64,000 nt of DNA, from assembly GCF_902703175.1 (NCBI RefSeq), contig NZ_CACRYJ010000069.1:1-64000 (forward strand). Reading direction: 5' to 3'. The stretch comes from Occultella aeris. Its GTDB lineage: Bacteria > Actinomycetota > Actinomycetes > Actinomycetales > Beutenbergiaceae. A program made the position numbers and the translations under genes. Shown piece after piece: positions 8,022-17,776 of this stretch (position 1 is the stretch's first letter; each line of letters starts with the position of its first letter). The notes under the pieces were generated by a model, which was not told where the DNA came from, did no database searches, and saw only the letters and a program-made list of their open reading frames with translations.

Positions 8022-8064
8022 TGTGCTGTCCCGACCCGACCAACAACGAATCGAGCCCACCCAC

Positions 8065-9036
8065 GTGAGTCTGTCCCGCCGTCGTCCCCTTCCGCTCCTG
8101 ATCGCCGGTGCCACGGCGGCCGCCCTGCTCCTCGCCGGCTGCTCCGGCGGCGGCGACGACGGCGGTGGCGACCCCACGCCGTCGGCTTCCGAGAGCACCG
8201 GGGCCGAGGTCACCGAAGGTAGCGAGGGCATGCCGCAGGCCTCGGGTCAGTTCGGGGAGTCGCCGACCTTCACGTTCCCCGACAGCGCTCCGCCGGAGGG
8301 CCTGCAGGTCGACGTCCTCTCGGAGGGCGACGGACCCGTGGTGGAGCCGAACGCCGTCGTGACCGCGAACTACTACGGCATCGTCTGGGGCTCCGACACG
8401 CAGTTCGACGACTCCTACAGCCGCGGCGCCCCGAGCATGTTCGGGCTCACCCAGGTGGTCCAGGGCTGGACCGACGGGATCCCCGGCCATGCCGTGGGCT
8501 CCAGGCTGCTGATCAGCATCCCGCCGGACCTGGGCTACGGGCCGCAGGGCGGGAACCCGGACGCGGGCATCGGCGCCGAGGACACCATCGTGTTCGTCAT
8601 CGACGTGGTCGAGACGTACAACCCGGGCGACGCAGGCCAGCCCGACGCGGCGCCGACGCCGGAGGCGGCCGACGCCCCGGTCGTCATCGACGGCGCACTG
8701 GGAGAGCCGGTGACGTTCACGATCGCCGAGGGCGCGGCCGAACCGACCGAGCTGACCGTCATCGTGCTGGCCACGGGCACCGGTGAGCCCGTGGCGAGCC
8801 AGCAGAGCGTCGCCGTCGCGTATGCGTTCTCGTACTGGGACGGCAGCGGGACCGGCTCCAGCTGGGGATGGGACGGTGCGGACCCGGAGGGCCCGTTCTC
8901 GGCGTTCGCCGGCCAGGGCACGATCGTGGACGCCACCCTGGACGTGCCGGTGGGCTCACGGGTGCTGGTGCTGGCACCGGCGACCGAGCAGGCTCCCGCC
9001 AGCGCTGCCGTCATCGACGTGCTCGGCACCGCCTGA
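8065..9036 (+). CDS. FKBP-type peptidyl-prolyl isomerase lipoprotein with a second degenerate domain
   Basis: Exported lipoprotein with cis-trans prolyl isomerase fold, 323 residues. The signal peptide ends in the lipobox LLAGC, so the mature protein should be lipid-anchored on the outer face. A Ser/Gly/Asp-rich linker follows. The FKBP domain spans about 85-185 (VVQGWTDGIPG, DLGYGPQGG, DTIVFVIDVVE). A second FKBP-like region (about 210-320) keeps the strand pattern but lost the usual active-site aromatic residues. The GTG at 8065 immediately precedes the Arg-rich signal peptide n-region. It probably assists folding of secreted or membrane proteins and lies between erpA and ctaC. Confidence 0.9.
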   Translation: MSLSRRRPLPLLIAGATAAALLLAGCSGGGDDGGGDPTPSASESTGAEVTEGSEGMPQASGQFGESPTFTFPDSAPPEGLQVDVLSEGDGPVVEPNAVVTANYYGIVWGSDTQFDDSYSRGAPSMFGLTQVVQGWTDGIPGHAVGSRLLISIPPDLGYGPQGGNPDAGIGAEDTIVFVIDVVETYNPGDAGQPDAAPTPEAADAPVVIDGALGEPVTFTIAEGAAEPTELTVIVLATGTGEPVASQQSVAVAYAFSYWDGSGTGSSWGWDGADPEGPFSAFAGQGTIVDATLDVPVGSRVLVLAPATEQAPASAAVIDVLGTA

Positions 9037-9157
9037 GCGACGATCTCGACGCCACGCACCCGGAATCCGACCCCGGGGCGTGGCGTCCGAGCGGGTCCTG
9101 ACGCACGCACCGGCCCGTTGGGGATAGGGTGGGCGAGGTTGGTGAGAACTTCGTGAC

Positions 9158-9182
9158 GGACACCCTGAAGGTGTCCAAAAAA
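9158..9182 (+). promoter_or_regulatory. Short inverted repeat with A-tract before ctaC
   Basis: GGACACC (9158-9164) and GGTGTCC (9170-9176) form a perfect 7-bp inverted repeat with a 5-nt spacer. Six A residues follow (9177-9182), 58 nt before the ctaC start. The A-run on this strand is the wrong polarity for a terminator, so an operator or mRNA leader hairpin is more likely. Confidence 0.4.
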
Positions 9183-9240
9183 CCTAGTGATCACGCGGCC
9201 GAACTTGCAGATCGTTGTGACGTCGGAAGGCTTGAAGATC

Positions 9241-10122
9241 GTGTCATCGCCCTCTTCTCGACACCCGAAACGCCGCGCTGCGGCGCTCGGCGTGGTCGGG
9301 CTCGTTACCGCCGCGGTTCTGGGTGGTTGCTCCGCCGAGCAGGTGGGTCGCGGTTGGATGCCGACGGTCCCCGGTATGACCGAGCACACCGACGACGTCG
9401 TCGCGTTGTGGACCGGTTCCTGGATCGCCGCGCTCATCATCGGCGTGCTGGTGTGGGGGCTGCTCATCTGGTGCGTGATCGTCTACCGCAAGCGCAAGGA
9501 CGACAACCGTCTGCCCGTCCAGCTGCGCTACCACCTGCCGCTGGAACTCCTCTACACCTTCGTTCCGATCGTCATGGTCGGCGTGCTCTTCTACTACACG
9601 GCAACCCTGCAGGAGGAGATCACCGACACCTCCGCCGAGGCCGACGTCCACATCGAGGTGTACGGACGGCAGTGGTCCTGGGACTTCAACTACACCGACG
9701 CCGACGTGTGGGACTCCGGTGAGCCGGCCCCGCTGGACCTCAGCGACATGGCCGTGACCGAGGAACTGCCCACGCTGTACCTGCCCGTCGACCAGACGGT
9801 CGAGTTCACGATCCGCAGCCGCGACGTGGCGCACTCGTTCTGGGTGCCGGCGTTCCTGTACAAGATCGACATGCTGCCCGGCGAGGTGAACACCTTCCAG
9901 GTGACGCCGGGCGTCGAGGGCGAGTGGCTCGGCAAGTGCGCCGAGCTGTGCGGCCAGTATCACGGCTACATGCTGTTCAACGTGGCCGTCGTCTCCCAGG
10001 CGGAGTTCGACGCGCACATGGCCGAGCTGGAGGAGGCCGGCCAGACCGGCCAGTTGGGGCCGGAGTACGACCGGCAGAACCCGGCGAACCTGACCGGCGC
10101 CGACGAAGGAGCTGACCACTGA
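9241..10122 (+). CDS. ctaC: Cytochrome c oxidase subunit II
   Basis: CuA-bearing subunit of the aa3 oxidase, accepting electrons from cytochrome cc, 293 residues from GTG 9241 (GGAAGG at 9225-9230). It begins with a lipoprotein signal (lipobox VLGGC), followed by two transmembrane helices at about 55-80 and 95-120. The cupredoxin domain contains [19 protein letters not shown] and the CuA motif [12 protein letters not shown] with its Cys, His and Met ligands. The stop overlaps the ctaD start by one base, indicating translational coupling. Confidence 0.97.
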   Translation: MSSPSSRHPKRRAAALGVVGLVTAAVLGGCSAEQVGRGWMPTVPGMTEHTDDVVALWTGSWIAALIIGVLVWGLLIWCVIVYRKRKDDNRLPVQLRYHLPLELLYTFVPIVMVGVLFYYTATLQEEITDTSAEADVHIEVYGRQWSWDFNYTDADVWDSGEPAPLDLSDMAVTEELPTLYLPVDQTVEFTIRSRDVAHSFWVPAFLYKIDMLPGEVNTFQVTPGVEGEWLGKCAELCGQYHGYMLFNVAVVSQAEFDAHMAELEEAGQTGQLGPEYDRQNPANLTGADEGADH

Positions 10123-11909
10123 TGGCCACCATCGAGGACACGCCGCAGGCGCACGTCGAGACGGTGCCGGGCCTTCCCCCCGAGCGTCAGAAGCTCGGTC
10201 GGACCGTCATCAAGTGGGTCACGTCCACCGACCACAAGACGATCGGGTACCTGTACCTGATCACCTCCTTCATCTTCTTCTGCATCGGCGGCGTGCTCGC
10301 GCTGCTGATCCGGGCCGAGCTGTTCGAGCCGGGCGTGCAGATCGTCAGCAGCGCCGAGCAGTACAACCAGCTGTTCACGATGCACGGCACGATCATGTTG
10401 CTGCTGTTCGCGACGCCGCTGTTCGTCGGGTTCGGCAACGTCCTGGTGCCGCTGCAGATCGGTGCCCCGGACGTGGCGTTCCCGCGGCTGAACATGTTCG
10501 CCTACTGGCTGTTCCTGTTCGGCGGGATCATCGCCTGCGCCGGCTTCCTCACCCCGAAAGGTGCGGCGAGCTTCGGCTGGTTCGCGTACGCGCCGTTGTC
10601 GAACGCGACCTATTCCGACGGCCTCGGTGGTGACCTATGGGTCATGGGCCTGGCGATGACCGGGTTCGGCACGATCTTCGGGTCCGTCAACTTCATCACC
10701 ACGATCCTGTGCATGCGCGCCCCGGGCATGACCATGTTCCGGATGCCCATCTTCACCTGGAACATCCTGCTCACCTCGGTGCTCGCGCTGATGGCGTTCC
10801 CGATCCTCGCCGCGGCCCTGTTCGGCCTCGGCGCCGACCGGATCCTCGGCTCCCAGATCTTCGCCGCCGAGAACGGTGGGGCCATGCTCTGGCAACATCT
10901 GTTCTGGTTCTTCGGACACCCGGAGGTCTACATCATCGCCCTGCCGTTCTTCGGCATCGTCTCGGAGATCCTGCCGGTGTTCTCCCGCAAGCCGATCTTC
11001 GGCTACAAGGGCCTCATCTTCGCCACCATCTCGATCGCCGGCCTGTCCGTGACTGTGTGGGCCCACCACATGTTCTCCACCGGCCAGGTGCTGTTGCCCT
11101 TCTTCTCCGTGATGACGATGGCGATCGCGGTACCCACCGGTGTGAAGTTCTTCAACTGGATCGGCACGATGTGGCGCGGGAAACTCACGTTCCAGTCGCC
11201 GATGCTGTGGTCCATCGGGTTCCTTGCCACGTTCCTCTTCGGCGGCCTCACCGGCGTGATCCTGGCCAGCCCACCGCTGGACTTCCACGTGACCGACACC
11301 TACTTCGTGGTCGCGCACTTCCACTACGTCGTGTTCGGCACCGTGGTGTTCGCGATGTTCGCCGGGTTCTATTTCTGGTGGCCGAAGTTCACCGGCCGGA
11401 TGCTGGACGACAAGCTCGGCAAGCTCCACTTCTGGCTGTTGTTCGTCGGCTTCCACGGCACCTTCCTGATCCAGCACTGGCTCGGCGTGCTCGGGATGCA
11501 GCGCCGGGTCCCGGACTACCTGCCCGAGCCCGACTTCGTGCTGTTCAACCAGATCTCCACGGTCTCCTCGGTACTGCTGGCGCTGTCCACGCTGCCGTTC
11601 CTGTGGAACGTCTACAAGACCTGGCGGCACGCGCCGCTGGTCACCGTCGATGACCCGTGGGGCTACGGTGCCTCGCTCGAGTGGGCCACCTCCAGCCCGC
11701 CTCCGCGGCACAACTTCACGTCCCTGCCCCGGATCCGGTCCGAGCGTCCCGCCTTCGACCTGCACCACCCGGAGGTCGCCGCGCTCGACCACGCAGAACC
11801 GGACAAGGACATCCTCGATCAGATCTACGGCAACGCCGAGATGGCAGGTCACAAGGCCCAGGTCGACGAGAGAGCGGCCCGGCAGCGGCAGGAAGGGACT
11901 GACAAGTGA
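10122..11909 (+). CDS. ctaD: Cytochrome c oxidase subunit I
   Basis: Catalytic haem a/a3-CuB subunit, 595 residues with twelve predicted membrane helices. Haem and copper ligands are visible in [20 protein letters not shown] (the His-Tyr cross-link motif), WAHHMFSTG and VAHFHYVV. The C-terminal tail after about 520 is long, charged and cytoplasmic. It has AAGGAG-type spacing before the ATG, which overlaps the ctaC stop. Partner subunits CtaC and CtaF flank it, and CtaE is encoded about 5 kb away. Confidence 0.98.
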   Translation: MATIEDTPQAHVETVPGLPPERQKLGRTVIKWVTSTDHKTIGYLYLITSFIFFCIGGVLALLIRAELFEPGVQIVSSAEQYNQLFTMHGTIMLLLFATPLFVGFGNVLVPLQIGAPDVAFPRLNMFAYWLFLFGGIIACAGFLTPKGAASFGWFAYAPLSNATYSDGLGGDLWVMGLAMTGFGTIFGSVNFITTILCMRAPGMTMFRMPIFTWNILLTSVLALMAFPILAAALFGLGADRILGSQIFAAENGGAMLWQHLFWFFGHPEVYIIALPFFGIVSEILPVFSRKPIFGYKGLIFATISIAGLSVTVWAHHMFSTGQVLLPFFSVMTMAIAVPTGVKFFNWIGTMWRGKLTFQSPMLWSIGFLATFLFGGLTGVILASPPLDFHVTDTYFVVAHFHYVVFGTVVFAMFAGFYFWWPKFTGRMLDDKLGKLHFWLLFVGFHGTFLIQHWLGVLGMQRRVPDYLPEPDFVLFNQISTVSSVLLALSTLPFLWNVYKTWRHAPLVTVDDPWGYGASLEWATSSPPPRHNFTSLPRIRSERPAFDLHHPEVAALDHAEPDKDILDQIYGNAEMAGHKAQVDERAARQRQEGTDK

Positions 11910-12346
11910 GCAGGGGTCACACGCCCAAGGGGCCGAAGAAGGGTTCCCCGCTCGGGGTGGAGAAGTGGTTCTTCCTCCTCGGCCTGCTCTTCTTCGTGCC
12001 GGTCTTCCTGCTGTACGGCCTCTGGTCCCACTGGGAGCCGATCGGTTCGATGGCACTCGGTCTGATCATCGGCATGTGGGGCATGGTCGGTGTCTATCTG
12101 TGGCGCGTCGGGTCGCGGATCGACGAGCGGCCCGAGGACGACCCGTATGCCGAGGTCACGGCCGACTCCGACTACGGCGTGTTCTCCCCGTGGAGCTGGT
12201 GGCCGCTCGTGCTCGGCCTCGCCGCGGCCCTGGTGTTCCTCGGCGTGGCCGTCGGCTGGTGGCTGACCGGTATCGGCGTGGCGCTGGGCGTCATCGGCCT
12301 CGTCGGCCAGGTCCTGGAGTTCAGTCGCGGGCAGCACGCCCACTGA
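11906..12346 (+). CDS. ctaF: Cytochrome c oxidase subunit IV, actinobacterial type
   Basis: Small accessory membrane subunit of the actinobacterial bcc-aa3 supercomplex, 146 residues. Hydrophobic helices lie at about 20-42, 47-68, 96-115 and 117-140. The GTG start overlaps the ctaD stop by four bases (GTGA), giving a coupled ctaC-ctaD-ctaF operon. A strong hairpin follows at 12372-12403. Confidence 0.94.
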   Translation: MSRGHTPKGPKKGSPLGVEKWFFLLGLLFFVPVFLLYGLWSHWEPIGSMALGLIIGMWGMVGVYLWRVGSRIDERPEDDPYAEVTADSDYGVFSPWSWWPLVLGLAAALVFLGVAVGWWLTGIGVALGVIGLVGQVLEFSRGQHAH

Positions 12347-12371
12347 GCGGCGCCTGAGGCCACGTTCGCCG

Positions 12372-12403
12372 AAGGGTCCGTACCGAGATCGGTACGGACC
12401 CTT
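12372..12403 (+). terminator. Terminator of the ctaCDF operon
   Basis: Perfect 13-bp stem (12372-12384 with 12391-12403) and a 6-nt loop, ending in CTTT, 25 nt after the ctaF stop. Confidence 0.88.
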
Positions 12404-12476
12404 TCGCATACCACGGAGACCAGGGCGGAGCCGGAGCGGTACACCGCGCTCTCGCGGATGCCCTGGGACGATGAAA

Positions 12477-12511
12477 CGGGCCCACAACCGGATCGCTCCG
12501 GTGTGGGCCCG
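12477..12511 (-). terminator. Terminator of sodA
   Basis: Inverted repeat CGGGCCCACA...TGTGGGCCCG with one bulge, lying 22 nt past the sodA stop. On the minus strand it is followed by GTTTCAT, a short T-rich tail. With the hairpin at 12372 it insulates the two convergent units. Confidence 0.8.
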
Positions 12512-12533
12512 CCGTACGTGCCTGCGCTGATCG

Positions 12534-13157
12534 TCAGGGGACGATCAGGCCCGCCGTCTGGGTGCGGGCGCGCTCGAAGCGGGCGGCCACGTCCTGCCAG
12601 TTGGCGATGTTCCAGAACGCCTTGACGTAGTCCGCCTTGACGTTCAGGTAATCCAGGTAGAACGCGTGCTCCCACATGTCCAGCAGCAGCAGCGGGATGA
12701 TCCCGACCGGGATGTTGCCCTGCTGGTCGAAGAGCTGGAAGATCGCGAGCCGCTGGCCGATGCTGTCCCAGGCGAGCACGGACCAGCCGGACCCCTGGAT
12801 CGCATTGGCGTTCGCACCGAACTGCGCCTGGAAGGCCTCGAAGGAACCGAACTGGTCCTTGATGGCCTCGGCGAGTTCGCCCTCGGGCTGCCCACCGCCC
12901 TCGGGGGAGAGGTTGTTCCAGAACACGGTGTGGTTGGTGTGGCCCCCGAGGTGGAACGCGAGGTTCTTCTCGTGCAGGTTGACCGCGGCGAAGTCGTTCT
13001 TCTCGCGTGCCTCGGCGAGCTTGTCCAGCGCGGCGTTCGCACCGGTCACATAGGCGGCGTGGTGCTTGTCGTGGTGCAGCTCCATGATCTTGCCCGAGAT
13101 GTGGGGCTCGAGAGCGGCGTAGTCGTACGGCAGGTCAGGAAGCGTGTACTGAGCCAT
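12534..13157 (-). CDS. sodA: Superoxide dismutase (Mn/Fe)
   Basis: Dismutates superoxide in the cytoplasm (some actinobacterial homologues are released), 207 residues. The metal site shows an N-terminal His in the [16 protein letters not shown] stretch, a His in the NHTVFW region, and Asp/His in [14 protein letters not shown] chose ATG 13157 because GGGAGGAC lies just upstream; the longer reading has no such site. It sits between the oxidase and bc1 gene clusters, a sensible place for a respiratory by-product scavenger. Mn versus Fe cannot be told from the sequence with confidence. Confidence 0.96.
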   Translation of the reverse strand: MAQYTLPDLPYDYAALEPHISGKIMELHHDKHHAAYVTGANAALDKLAEAREKNDFAAVNLHEKNLAFHLGGHTNHTVFWNNLSPEGGGQPEGELAEAIKDQFGSFEAFQAQFGANANAIQGSGWSVLAWDSIGQRLAIFQLFDQQGNIPVGIIPLLLLDMWEHAFYLDYLNVKADYVKAFWNIANWQDVAARFERARTQTAGLIVP

Positions 13158-13207
13158 GTGGTCCTCCCGGTCGGTGCGGCGCAGTGATTCCGTGCCGCGG
13201 TTTATCA

Positions 13208-13232
13208 CCGCGGCCCCGGTATGGGGCCGCGG
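13208..13232 (-). terminator. Hairpin after qcrB
   Basis: Perfect 10-bp stem (CCGCGGCCCC, 13208-13217; GGGGCCGCGG, 13223-13232) with a 5-nt loop between the qcrB stop and sodA start. It likely terminates the ctaE-qcrCAB transcript. It also lies about 50 nt upstream of sodA, so a role in the sodA leader is possible. Confidence 0.65.
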
Positions 13233-13292
13233 GACGTTGTCAGCATCAGACCCGTCAGCGAGCGGCGGGTCTCCTCCACCGTATCCCGAAGG

Positions 13293-14978
13293 TCAGTGGC
13301 TACGCGCTTCGAGTTCGTGGACGTCCCGACCCTCGGACGCGGGCAGTTCGTCGTGTGCGCCGGTGGCGTGCGCGGCGGCCAGTTCGGCCGGGGTGACAGG
13401 TTCGACCCGGTCCTCGTAGAAGAAGCGGGAGAGCTTCTGCCGGCGCAGCTCCTTGGCGTGTCCCGGGCGACGGACGCCGTTGGCGTCCTCGGCGGGCTCG
13501 ATCTCGAGGGGGCGTTCCCGCTGCGGGCCGACCAGCACCCACCGCTCGAACTCGTCCAGCGGCTGGTGCACCTCCGCATACTCGCCGGAGGCGAACCGGA
13601 CCACGCGGCCGGTCTCGTGGCCGTGCAGGACCAGTTCGCGGTCCTTTCGCTGCAGACCGAAACAGACTCGCTTCGTCACGATGAACGCGACCACCGGGAG
13701 GACGAAGAACAGCACCCGGAACGCCCACGTGATCGCATTCAGGGACAGGCTGAAGTGCGTGGCGATGAGGTCGTTCGAACCGGCCCCGAGGAGCACGAAG
13801 AACGCGCTGAGCACGGCCACGATGATCGCGGTGCGCGTCGGTGCGTTACGCGGCCGGTCGAGCACGTGGTGCTCGCCGGTGTCCTTGGTGACGAGGTTGT
13901 GGATGAACGGGTACGCCCCGAGGATCGTGAACAGCAGGCCGGGCACCACCACGGCCGGGATCAGGACGTTGAGCGACAGTGTGAAGCCGCCGATGACCAC
14001 CTCCCAGCCGGGCATCAGCCGCAGGGACCCCTCGAGGAAGAGCATGTACCAGTCCGGCTGGGCACCGGCGCCCACCAGGGCGGGGTCGAACGGGCCGTAG
14101 TTCCAGACGTTGTTGATGCTCATCGTGGCGCCCATGAGGCCGAGGATGCCGAACACGATGAAGAAGAAGCCGCCGGCCTTGGCCACGTAGATCGGGAACA
14201 GCGGGAAGCCGACCACGTTCTTGTCCGTGCGACCGGGGCCCGGGTACTGGGTGTGCTTGTGCCAGAACACCAGGAACAGGTGCACGGCAACGAGCGCGAG
14301 GATCAGCCCGGGGATGAACAGGATGTGCAGGGCGTACATGCGGGGGATGACGTCCATGCCCGGGAACTCGCCGCCGAACACCATGAAGCTCAAGTAGGAG
14401 CCGATGATCGGAATGGACCGGACCACACCGTCGGTGATCCGCAGGCCGTTGCCGGAGAGCACGTCGTCCGGGAGGGAGTAGCCGGTGAGGCCGGCCAGCA
14501 GGCTCGTGATCAGCATCAGGAAGCCGACCAGGTAGTTCAGTTCCCGTGGCTTGCGGAACGCACCCGTGAACAGGATGCGGAGCATGTGGATCACCATGGC
14601 GCCGACGAAGATCAGCGCGGACCAGTGGTGCAGCTGGCGCATGAAGAGGCCGCCACGCACATGGAACGAGAGGTTCAGCGTGGACGCGAAGGCCTCGGAC
14701 ATCGGCTGGCCCTGCATGGTGACCGGGAGCGCGTCGTGCGGGTAGTGGATCTCGTTCATGCTCGGCACGAAGAACATCGTGAGGAATGTGCCCGAGATGA
14801 TCAGCACGATGAAGCTGTACAGCGCGATCTCACCGAGCAGGAACGACCAGTGGTCGGGGAAGAGTTTGCGGCCGAGTCCCTTGAACATCTTGGAGATGCC
14901 GAGACGGGTGTCGAGGAAGTCCGCCGTTGCGGCGATCTTCGGGTCCACCTTGGGGCCGGGGGCCAGGTCGGTGGTCAT
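13293..14978 (-). CDS. qcrB: Cytochrome bc1 complex cytochrome b subunit
   Basis: Haem b and quinol-binding subunit of the actinobacterial bcc complex, 561 residues. It has eight core helices plus a long cytoplasmic C-terminal region typical of actinobacteria (after about 420). Haem-ligand regions are SFHVRGGLFMRQLHHW (about 105-120) and the His pair in LVAVHLFLVFWHKH. The Qo-site motif is PEWY-like, reading AQPDWYMLFLEG. The ATG overlaps the qcrA stop by four bases (ATGA). This subunit is the known target of Q203-type inhibitors in mycobacteria. Confidence 0.97.
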   Translation of the reverse strand: MTTDLAPGPKVDPKIAATADFLDTRLGISKMFKGLGRKLFPDHWSFLLGEIALYSFIVLIISGTFLTMFFVPSMNEIHYPHDALPVTMQGQPMSEAFASTLNLSFHVRGGLFMRQLHHWSALIFVGAMVIHMLRILFTGAFRKPRELNYLVGFLMLITSLLAGLTGYSLPDDVLSGNGLRITDGVVRSIPIIGSYLSFMVFGGEFPGMDVIPRMYALHILFIPGLILALVAVHLFLVFWHKHTQYPGPGRTDKNVVGFPLFPIYVAKAGGFFFIVFGILGLMGATMSINNVWNYGPFDPALVGAGAQPDWYMLFLEGSLRLMPGWEVVIGGFTLSLNVLIPAVVVPGLLFTILGAYPFIHNLVTKDTGEHHVLDRPRNAPTRTAIIVAVLSAFFVLLGAGSNDLIATHFSLSLNAITWAFRVLFFVLPVVAFIVTKRVCFGLQRKDRELVLHGHETGRVVRFASGEYAEVHQPLDEFERWVLVGPQRERPLEIEPAEDANGVRRPGHAKELRRQKLSRFFYEDRVEPVTPAELAAAHATGAHDELPASEGRDVHELEARSH

Positions 14979-16015
14979 CGTTCACGCTCCCAGAAACTCG
15001 GGCCGACGGGTTCGTCGAAGTCACGCTGCGCCACCAGATAGCCGTTCTCGTCGACGTCGATCGGCAACTGGGGCAGTGCCCGCCCCGCGGGTCCGAAGAC
15101 CACCTTCGCCTCGTCGGTGACATCGAACGTGGACTGGTGGCACGGGCAGAGCAGGTGGTGGGTCTCACGCTCGTACAGCGCCACGGGGCAGCCGACGTGC
15201 GTGCAGATCTTCGAGTACGCCACGATGCCGTCGTAGGACCAGCTGGCGCGCTCCTCGGTCTCCTTCAGGTCCTGCGGGTCCACGCGAACCAGGAGGACGA
15301 CGGCCTTGGCCTTCTCGTCCAGGTAGTCCGGGTGCTCCGGCAGGTTCCACGGCATCACGTGGAAGAGGCTCCCGATGGTCACGTCGGAGGCCTTGATGCG
15401 GCGGTTGGTCGGGTCCGTGGCGAGGTAGACGCGGTCCCCGTTGGCGGCGGGCGCCCACGCGGTCCTCTTGAACCTCGAGATGTCCCAGTCGCCACCGAGG
15501 TTGCCGATCAGCGGCACCAGGAACGGCAGCGGCGCGAGGGCGAGGGCACCACCCAGCGCGCCCTTGATGAGTGGGCGACGGGCGATGTCGGTGTCCTTGG
15601 CGCCCTCGTTGAACATCTCGATCGCCGTGCTCCGCGTCTGCGCGTCTCCGGCGATCTCGTGCCTCTCCTCGACCTTGTCATGGTCGTTCATGAGCGACTT
15701 GGCCCAGTGGATCGCGGCGGTCCCGATGCCGAGCATCCCGAGGCCGAGTCCGAGCCCGATGATCAGGGTGGACAGGTGGGTGTTGCCCATGCTGCCGGCT
15801 TCTGGGTCCACCGGGATGGCGAAGTAGCCGACGATGGCGGCGATGCTGGCCAGCACGGACACGGTGAACAGGAGGAGGACGAGGCGCTCGGAGCGCTTCG
15901 CGGCCTTCGGGTCCTCGTCGCCGAGGCGCGGCCGGTGCGGGGGCAAGCCCGGGTTCGGGAACCTGTCCGGGTGTTCGGTCAGCTCGGTGGAGTGGTCGGA
16001 CTGCTCGATAGTCAT
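14975..16015 (-). CDS. qcrA: Rieske iron-sulfur subunit of the bc1 complex
   Basis: Transfers electrons from quinol to cytochrome cc, 346 residues. There are three transmembrane helices (about 44-65, 81-103 and 151-171), the actinobacterial arrangement. The [2Fe-2S] ligands lie in CTHVGC (271-276) and CPCH (290-293). The start was set at 16015 because ATGA there overlaps the qcrC stop; a GTG seven codons earlier exists but lacks this coupling. Confidence 0.97.
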   Translation of the reverse strand: MTIEQSDHSTELTEHPDRFPNPGLPPHRPRLGDEDPKAAKRSERLVLLLFTVSVLASIAAIVGYFAIPVDPEAGSMGNTHLSTLIIGLGLGLGMLGIGTAAIHWAKSLMNDHDKVEERHEIAGDAQTRSTAIEMFNEGAKDTDIARRPLIKGALGGALALAPLPFLVPLIGNLGGDWDISRFKRTAWAPAANGDRVYLATDPTNRRIKASDVTIGSLFHVMPWNLPEHPDYLDEKAKAVVLLVRVDPQDLKETEERASWSYDGIVAYSKICTHVGCPVALYERETHHLLCPCHQSTFDVTDEAKVVFGPAGRALPQLPIDVDENGYLVAQRDFDEPVGPSFWERER

Positions 16016-16791
16016 GAGGAGCGCGCTCCGATCCACACTGCGGCCCCGATCAGGAGGCCGAATCCGACGAGGAATGCCCAGACGCCCTCGGAGACGGAGC
16101 CGAGTGAGCCGAGGCTGAAGCCACCGGGATTGGGCTCCCGCTGGGCCATCAGGTAGGCGATGATGTTGCGCTTGTCCTCTTCGTTGAGGTTCGCGTTGTT
16201 GAACACCGGCATCGACTGCGGGCCGGTGATCATGGCCTCGTAGATCTCGATGGGCGTGCTCTCATCCAGTGCCGGCGCGTACTTGCCGTTGCTGAGGGCG
16301 CCACCGGCGCCGACGAAGTTGTGGCACATCGCGCAGTTGGTCCGGAACAGCTGCATGCCCTCCGCCGCGTTGCCCAGCTCGGGGTCGACGACGTCCTCGC
16401 CGGGAATGCCGGGGCCGGGGCCGAGGGTGGCGATGTAGGCAGCGATCTGCCGGGCCTGCTCGTCGTTGAACTGCGGCGGCTTCGCGCCGGCCTGCGGGGA
16501 GTCCGCGTCCATCGGCATCCGGCCGGTGATGACCTGGAAGTGCACGGACGCCGCACCGACGCCGATCAGCGAGGGCACCGTCTCCGAACCCTCGGCGTCC
16601 ATACCGTGGCAGGTGGAGCAGTTCGTGATGAACAGCCGGCGACCCTCTTCGATGTCATCGGCGGACGCACTGTTCGCCTGCGCCGAACTCGGGGCGAGAG
16701 CGGCGTAGACCGCGCCGGTGAGGAACAACGCCAGGGTCATCAGGATGACCGGCGCCAACCGGTGCCGTCTGCTGGCCGCTAATGCCTTCAC
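16012..16791 (-). CDS. qcrC: Dihaem cytochrome c subunit of the bc1 complex
   Basis: Membrane-anchored dihaem cytochrome that replaces soluble cytochrome c in actinobacteria, 259 residues. It has an N-terminal signal/anchor helix (about 12-32), haem motifs CSTCH (58-62) and CAMCH (153-157), and a C-terminal helix at about 230-252. The GTG start has AAGGA 9 nt upstream. The 3' end overlaps qcrA by four bases. Confidence 0.97.
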   Translation of the reverse strand: MKALAASRRHRLAPVILMTLALFLTGAVYAALAPSSAQANSASADDIEEGRRLFITNCSTCHGMDAEGSETVPSLIGVGAASVHFQVITGRMPMDADSPQAGAKPPQFNDEQARQIAAYIATLGPGPGIPGEDVVDPELGNAAEGMQLFRTNCAMCHNFVGAGGALSNGKYAPALDESTPIEIYEAMITGPQSMPVFNNANLNEEDKRNIIAYLMAQREPNPGGFSLGSLGSVSEGVWAFLVGFGLLIGAAVWIGARSS

Positions 16792-16840
16792 TTCGTCAGA
16801 TCCTTCGCTACGTCAGGTATGGGTGGTTTCGGGGGAGCCG

Positions 16841-17479
16841 CTACTGCAGGAAGTAGATGGTGAAGAACAGCGCGATCCAGACGGCGTCGACGAAGTGCCA
16901 GTAGTAGGAGACGACGATGGCCGTCGTGGCCTCGTGCTCCCCGAACCGCTTCGCGGAGAATGACCGCAGCAGGACGAACAGGAACGCGATGAGCCCGCCG
17001 ATGACGTGCAGGCCGTGGAAGCCGGTCGTGAGGTAGAAGACCGAGCCGTACGTCGAGTTCTGGAACGTGAGGCCGTGCTGGGCGAGCTCGGCGTACTCGA
17101 AGATCTGGCCGGCGACGAAGAACGCGCCCATCAGGTAGGTGAGGATGAACCACTCGTTCATGCCCCACTTCCAGAACGCGAACACGCCCGCGGACCGGCG
17201 CGCCTGGAGCCGCTCGGCGGCGATCACACCCATCTGGCAGGTGACCGAACTGAGCACCAGCACCAAGGTGTTGGCGCCGGAGAACAGGAGGTTCAGCTGG
17301 CCGGCACCCTCGGCCCACACTTCGGGTCCGGCGACCGAGCGGTGCGTGAAGTACATCGCGAAGAGACCCGCGAAGAACATCAGTTCGCTGGACAGCCAGA
17401 CGATCGTGCCCACCTGCGCGAGGTTGGGCCGATTCACCGACAGGTGGGGGGTGCTGAGCTCAGTGGTTGCAGACGACAC
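16841..17479 (-). CDS. ctaE: Cytochrome c oxidase subunit III
   Basis: Structural subunit of the aa3 oxidase, 212 residues with five predicted helices. Family signatures include [15 protein letters not shown] and [13 protein letters not shown], and the end [12 protein letters not shown] is typical. GTG 17479 is chosen because CATAAT on the minus strand ends 6 nt before it and no ribosome-binding site is present. It is the first gene of ctaE-qcrC-qcrA-qcrB, so the oxidase subunit is expressed with the bcc complex, matching the physical supercomplex. Confidence 0.96.
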   Translation of the reverse strand: MSSATTELSTPHLSVNRPNLAQVGTIVWLSSELMFFAGLFAMYFTHRSVAGPEVWAEGAGQLNLLFSGANTLVLVLSSVTCQMGVIAAERLQARRSAGVFAFWKWGMNEWFILTYLMGAFFVAGQIFEYAELAQHGLTFQNSTYGSVFYLTTGFHGLHVIGGLIAFLFVLLRSFSAKRFGEHEATTAIVVSYYWHFVDAVWIALFFTIYFLQ

Positions 17480-17485
17480 GATGTC

Positions 17486-17491
17486 ATTATG
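17486..17491 (-). promoter_or_regulatory. -10 element of the ctaE-qcrCAB operon
   Basis: CATAAT on the minus strand, five of six matches to TATAAT, with exactly 6 nt between it and the ctaE GTG. A transcript beginning at the start codon is expected. No good -35 hexamer was found at 17 nt. Confidence 0.6.
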
Positions 17492-17776
17492 GCGCGAATG
17501 GCAACCGCGTGGAGCCTCCGGCACGCCCGGATCCGACTTTGCCGCACGATGATGCCCCAAAGTGACTTCGGAGGGCATGGAAACCTAGGCGGGTACTGAC
17601 AAAAGTGCTGGTGGCGTCACGTCCCAGTGGCGGGTCCCGTGGTGCTTCGCGGAGGGCGCCGTCGGGGTCGCCGCGCGGCCCCGGTGGCGCCGCTGGAGGC
17701 GGGGGACGCACTAGCATGTTCGGCAGGACTTCGGCGGCGGTGGGATCCGCGCCGCTTCTCGATCTGGAGGACCACG

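Noticed and set aside
9158-9182. Inverted repeat with A-tract read as a terminator
   Set aside because: The A-run follows the stem on the plus strand, so neither strand has a stem followed by T residues. It was kept only as a possible regulatory repeat.
9241-17479. Respiratory genes as an unusual system
   Set aside because: ctaC-ctaD-ctaF and ctaE-qcrCAB are the standard actinobacterial bcc-aa3 set in standard order.
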